NCBI GenBank assembly: GCA_903902345.1
Contig: CAIUUR010000376.1
Coordinates: forward strand, 1 to 32,522
Source of the DNA: an uncultured Geobacteraceae bacterium
GTDB taxonomy: Bacteria > Desulfobacterota > Desulfuromonadia > Geobacterales > CAIOGM01
Reading direction: 5' to 3'
DNA length: 32,522 bases
How positions within the stretch are numbered: position 1 is the stretch's first letter; each line of letters opens with the position of its first letter. The notes under the pieces were generated by a model, which did not search any database, had not been told where the DNA came from, and saw only the letters and a program-made list of their open reading frames with translations. Positions 30,201 through 32,522 of the stretch are shown here, piece by piece. The position numbers were made by a program, and so were the translations under genes.

Positions 30201-30365
30201 GGCCATATTCTCACCGGGGAGGCTCTCGGCCAGAAGCCGGAGATTGGTGGCGGAGCGGGAGGGATAGACGTATCCCCTTCGTCCCAGTAAGGCGATGAGA
30301 TCCGCGTCACCGCTGGGGACGGCAAAAGTTGTCCGAAATTCGGCATAAAAGTCGTTACGGTTCAT
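27207..30365 (-). CDS. glnE: Bifunctional glutamine synthetase adenylyltransferase / adenylyl-removing enzyme
   Basis: A 1052-residue GlnE that adenylylates and deadenylylates glutamine synthetase in response to nitrogen status. Two nucleotidyltransferase domains are visible: LGMGKFGGRELNFSSDIDLI around residue 240 and ALGKMGGYELNYHSDLDIIY around 778, each with the metal-binding DxD. Each is followed by an alpha-helical block with IKxGxGGIxxxEF (IKLGHGGIREIEFFIQ and IKTGRGGIVDVEFIAQ). It is slightly longer than the E. coli protein (946). The start has GGGAG at a good distance. Confidence 0.95.
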   Translation of the reverse strand: MNRNDFYAEFRTTFAVPSGDADLIALLGRRGYVYPSRSATNLRLLAESLPGENMAGVAYAALFTTLPDMALNGLERICSVVPREELLAICARKPRFVQLLALCGSSPFLTNIVCRDARYFRDLLTNRQIEIRRSEGESLAALREFIGGETRYQEILPLLRRFKYHEILRIATRDLNNLSPLEEVTSELTSLAASCLQVAYEAARRKLVEEHGRPLMKSLQGEMEADLTVLGMGKFGGRELNFSSDIDLIYFYTSDDGETTGVPGVHGVGKGKISLHAFFVKLGELISRAISQVTADGYVFRVDMGLRPEGKSGDMAISQRSAEVYYEAWGQSWERTAMLKARPVAGDLLLGESILKFLEPFIYRKYHDFNMIEDMKVMKQKINASLAREREGELNIKLGHGGIREIEFFIQSLQLVYAGRNPAIRERNTLKALEKLRDARLITGEECDTLREAYRFLRTVEHRIQVVQERQTHNLPTREEEFRALARRCGFLRENGVLRFRETLAGHRQRVSGMYGKLFHGGGAEVQDEVSPEIKRLLDHRADPELIKDLLAERRFVHPDQAYESLVVLRDGPPRVRLTERARRILDRIAPLFLQYLFESPDQEMALGNLERFLVAVGSRSTLYALLAENHGTLKLLVSLFGSSEFLSKILIGNPGLLDSMVTRSPSGFLKEREEMGAEIATLLDQAADFEERLDALRRYRHEEFLRIGLNDIHGNLGQSEITRQLTTLADVLLFAAYSMAKNELTRHGRPTWDDNGTLRSASLAVIALGKMGGYELNYHSDLDIIYIYDQQGTTDGEKQISNHEYFAKLGQKIISILSTQTREGYVYKIDTRLRPSGNAGPLVTSLGSFRSYHADEAQVWERQALTKARVVIGRPELKEELEQIIDATVYGATAGDEEQREIRRLRMRMENELAKESKGSYNIKTGRGGIVDVEFIAQYLQLKFGCRYGSIRSTSTVAALKAIRHERLIPEHDSVTLLTGYKFLRRLENRLRIIHDYSMNDLSGSREYLDKLARQLEYDPKLRHPGELFMAEYEKITSAIRDCFDRVFGEA

Positions 30366-30402
30366 GGTACGCTCCCGGCTTCATAGGCCGCCTCCTCTTC
30401 CC

Positions 30403-30657
30403 TCACCCATTCAACCAGTTTCTGTTGAGCGTTCCTTTTCCATATTCAGCCCGCTCTGCCCCCTTCTGCTCTTGCTCTACGATCCGCCGCCCGATCTCGA
30501 AGTTGGTCCGCACCTTCAGGGTGTTGACCGTGGAGACAACAGCGTGGCGAGCGGAGTGGATGAGTCCGCGAAGCTCGGTAACCAATGGCGCAAGCTCGTT
30601 ATCCTCTTTCGGAGGAGGCAGCTGATGACGACTTCCGTGTTCGGATTTTTTCTTCAT
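30403..30657 (-). pseudogene. Truncated YhcG/DUF1016 (PDDEXK nuclease-like) N-terminal remnant
   Basis: An 84-codon frame starting at ATG 30657 (AGGACGAG upstream) contains LVTELRGLIHSARHAVVSTV then NTLKVRTNFEIGRRIVEQEQ and AEYGKG, the start of YhcG/DUF1016 proteins. These usually continue for about 340 residues to a PD-(D/E)XK nuclease domain. Here the sequence leaves the family right after AEYGK and stops within ten codons, 37 bp before glnE. YhcG-type genes often accompany restriction-modification loci, as here. It is most likely a deletion remnant. Confidence 0.75.
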
Positions 30658-30696
30658 GTCTCGTCCTGAACAACTATCCCGCATGACATCAAATGG

Positions 30697-30775
30697 TTTT
30701 CCGTTTCCCGGTTAAGCAAATATGCCATTTTATTTCAGTATGTTACCATTTTTTTCCGTTTTCTAGTTAAGCAAA
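30697..30775. repeat. Pair of 24-bp direct repeats, 55 bp apart
   Basis: Positions 30697-30720 and 30752-30775 share TTTTCCGTTT and GTTAAGCAAA at their two ends and differ at three of the four central bases. They lie in the AT-rich gap between the YhcG remnant and the restriction-modification gene. They could be a regulatory repeat or a recombination footprint; nothing else in the window matches. Confidence 0.75.
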
Positions 30776-30848
30776 AACGAGCTTGCCGGAAAATAGCCGA
30801 CTCACGTTATCAGGGCCGGTTACACTGTCCCGCTACTCTTGATCAAGG

Positions 30849-32522
30849 TCACTTTCCCCCCTCCACCACGGCAATTTCATCATCCGTCAGGCCGTACAGG
30901 ACGTAGACAAGCCGGTTAATTTGGGCTTCAAGAGCGGGGATGTCCCCTTCGACTCCGCTCAGGGTGCGGACCGTCGGCTGAGCGAAGTCGAAGCCGGCCT
31001 TTGAAGCATTTTTCACCCCTACGATTTTCTGAACGAGCTCTTCAATTGCTGCTTTCTGTTCATCGGTGGCGGGTGGGATGGGGAGTTGTGTCATGTATTG
31101 AGAAAAATAACGAACGAATCCACCTCGGATAAACGTAGTGAGGTTACCATAGAACCACCAGATCAGCTGTGAGTTCAACAACCCCACAAGCCATGGCTCA
31201 TCCGAGGGAATAAAGTACGTCGTGTTACTGAGAAATGCTCCCGTGCTATCCCAAAGAAATTTCGGCTCTTGCGCGATATCCGGATAAACGATCTTGGTCG
31301 ATTCGAATCCATGAAAATATGCGATATTATCCTGAATTTCAAACCACTTGTATGGCCCGGGCTTACGACCGTTCTCCTGATTTTCCGAAGATTTCGGCTC
31401 CAATTCAGTCCTGAACTGTTCCAGGTGGCGCTTGATGGCGGGATAGAGCTCGATATCCGTGCCACGCCGGGTGAAAATAAGATACAGACTTGCCCATTCC
31501 GCCCGCCACTTCTTGAGGTCACGCCCTCGAAGCCACGGTTTGATGATCTCTGCGCAGTTAGGATCTTCGGCTATGAGCCGCTGCCGGGTGGCCTCGTCGA
31601 TGACGAAGGCCTCGTTCAGACCGGTCTTGATGCCGTAGTAGAACTTCCCATCGACATACTCCCCCAGTGGTTTTCCGACCTTGCGCAGTTTTGCGATGAG
31701 CTCCAGCACGTCCGAACGTTCCAAGTTCCAACCTTCGGGAGACAGGGAGGCCACCGGCATAGTGAAACCGACAGTGGCGACAGTGTCCGCCAAATTCTTG
31801 AGCTGTTCCGGGTCGGTGAAGGTGGCGACGAGGATCTTTTCCTGCCCGACCTCTCCCCGCTGGGGTGAGGAGTTTATTTTGCGTCCTTTTGCCGGGGGCG
31901 TGTTCTCCACCAGCACGATGGACGGATAGGTGGTTGCCTCGTCGAAGATGGAGAGATCTCCAAAATCGAGAATCAGGAGCGGGGTGGAACGGGTGGTGAG
32001 GAGCTTGCGGGTTTTCCTGCCGTAACCGGCCCGCATGAATTTGTTGGGGGCGATGTAGCAGAGGGAGCCCTTCGGCTTCAGAATCTCCAGGCCGGCCTTG
32101 AAAAAATAGGTGTACAGATCCGCTGTCCCGCAGAAAAAGTCGCCGAACCGCTCGGCATAGATCTCTTTTTGCGCCTTGATGGCTTCATGCCGGATATAGG
32201 GGGGATTACCGATGACCATGTCAAAACCAACAAACCGTCCGTCATCATCCAGAACTTCAGGAAACTCAAAACGCCACTCGAAGGCGTTGGCGTAAACTGT
32301 CCGCTGCCGCTCTTCAATCTTTCGTTCCAGCTCTTCGGCCTTTTGGTGCAGCTCCTGACGCCGAGTCAGTCCGGTATTGTCGAAGACGAAGATTTCCTGG
32401 GCAAGCTCATTAGTAATCCGGCGCAGCTCCCGCATATACCCGTCGGCCGGATCGGAAAAGCTGCTCCATTGCTCCTTGAGCCGTTGGATTTCCCGACGGA
32501 GAACCGCCTTGTTGCTGGGACC
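30849..32522 (-). CDS. Eco57I/type IIG-like restriction-modification methylase, N-terminus outside the window
   Basis: The last 557 residues of a large protein; the frame is open to the window edge (an internal ATG at 32435 is not likely the true start). The methyltransferase catalytic motif IV reads IGNPPYIRHEA, followed by GSLCYIAPNKFMRAGYGRKT and DFGDLSIFDEATTYPSIVLV, all typical of N6-adenine methylases of Eco57I type. The C-terminal part (IIKPWLRGRDLKKW, then IYLIF-like strands and WFYGNLTTFIRGGFVRYFSQ) is a TaqI-like target-recognition domain. Whether an endonuclease domain precedes it is off-window. Two short in-frame insertions (NSSPQRGEVGQ and FDFAQPTVRTLSGVEG) come from palindromic repeats, at about 31850-31871 and 30947-30993. 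Confidence 0.9.
   Translation of the reverse strand, partial: GPSNKAVLRREIQRLKEQWSSFSDPADGYMRELRRITNELAQEIFVFDNTGLTRRQELHQKAEELERKIEERQRTVYANAFEWRFEFPEVLDDDGRFVGFDMVIGNPPYIRHEAIKAQKEIYAERFGDFFCGTADLYTYFFKAGLEILKPKGSLCYIAPNKFMRAGYGRKTRKLLTTRSTPLLILDFGDLSIFDEATTYPSIVLVENTPPAKGRKINSSPQRGEVGQEKILVATFTDPEQLKNLADTVATVGFTMPVASLSPEGWNLERSDVLELIAKLRKVGKPLGEYVDGKFYYGIKTGLNEAFVIDEATRQRLIAEDPNCAEIIKPWLRGRDLKKWRAEWASLYLIFTRRGTDIELYPAIKRHLEQFRTELEPKSSENQENGRKPGPYKWFEIQDNIAYFHGFESTKIVYPDIAQEPKFLWDSTGAFLSNTTYFIPSDEPWLVGLLNSQLIWWFYGNLTTFIRGGFVRYFSQYMTQLPIPPATDEQKAAIEELVQKIVGVKNASKAGFDFAQPTVRTLSGVEGDIPALEAQINRLVYVLYGLTDDEIAVVEGGK
30947..30993. repeat. Palindromic repeat inserted in frame in the restriction-modification gene (CTTCGACTCCGCTCAG type)
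   Basis: CTTCGACTCCGCTCAG (30947-30962) and CTGAGCGAAGTCGAAG (30978-30993) are inverted copies with one mismatch. On the coding strand the element translates to FDFAQPTVRTLSGVEG. It sits between the KNASKAG and DIPALEAQINRLVYVLYGL blocks of the target-recognition domain, with the frame preserved. Confidence 0.8.
31850..31871. repeat. Palindromic repeat inserted in frame in the restriction-modification gene (CCTCTCCCC type)
   Basis: CCTCTCCCC and GGGGTGAGG form a 9-bp stem with one mismatch around a short loop. Translated on the coding strand it gives SSPQRGEVGQ, inserted between NTPPAKGRK and ILVATFTDPEQL. The composition resembles the C-rich hairpin at 30-72. Confidence 0.7.

Noticed and set aside
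28947-30290. Long plus-strand open frame opposite glnE
   Set aside because: Antisense shadow of glnE, whose two catalytic domains on the minus strand are clear.

Overview
The window looks like a chromosome segment of a Geobacter-like bacterium (Desulfuromonadia, the old Deltaproteobacteria). The evidence is an F1Fo-ATPase operon in the order atpX-atpF-atpH-atpA-atpG-atpD-atpC directly behind parA-parB with no Fo a or c genes, plus a HemY-type hemG, a rubrerythrin-like protein, very long HAMP-array sensors and many palindromic intergenic repeats. The placement is inferred from gene content and order; no taxonomic search was possible.

Layout: 1-2293 is a decaying accessory edge. It holds two related AAA-ATPase/PD-(D/E)XK genes (one a deleted remnant, one frameshifted), a small remnant that resembles the C-terminus of a REP-associated transposase, and a 32-bp tandem duplication. 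2633-4039 is hemG. On the opposite strand a three-gene cluster runs doxX-like, prfC, cation diffusion facilitator (7104 to 4091). Then come a TatD-type hydrolase (7225-7986), a ferritin-like protein with its own promoter and terminator (8007-8634), a short BTAD-type regulator (8801-9415) and a small gene with a ribosome-modulation-factor-like motif (9496-9732).

9880-18192 is one long minus-strand series: a YkgJ-type cysteine-cluster protein, parA, parB, then the ATP synthase genes from b' through epsilon, closed by a UUCG-loop terminator at 9829-9858. A TTGACA promoter candidate lies between parB and the first ATPase gene.

19021-27187 is the most unusual region. A 1284-residue chemoreceptor carries a canonical HAMP followed by 16 HAMP-like units of about 45 residues. 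Next are a very small phosphate-type periplasmic binding protein and an outer-membrane porin. A convergent histidine kinase shares the chemoreceptor's periplasmic module and its first HAMP units almost word for word. I read this as a candidate uptake-and-sensing unit with two outputs, chemotaxis and phosphotransfer, from one type of sensor. Its promoter region (18499-18704) has a cluster of TGTCCC-N4-GGGACA dyads around a sigma-54-like -24/-12 element.

The right end has glnE (27207-30365), a truncated YhcG/DUF1016 remnant, and the C-terminal part of an Eco57I/type IIG-like restriction-modification protein that runs off the window. Two different palindromic repeats appear to have inserted in frame in that last gene.
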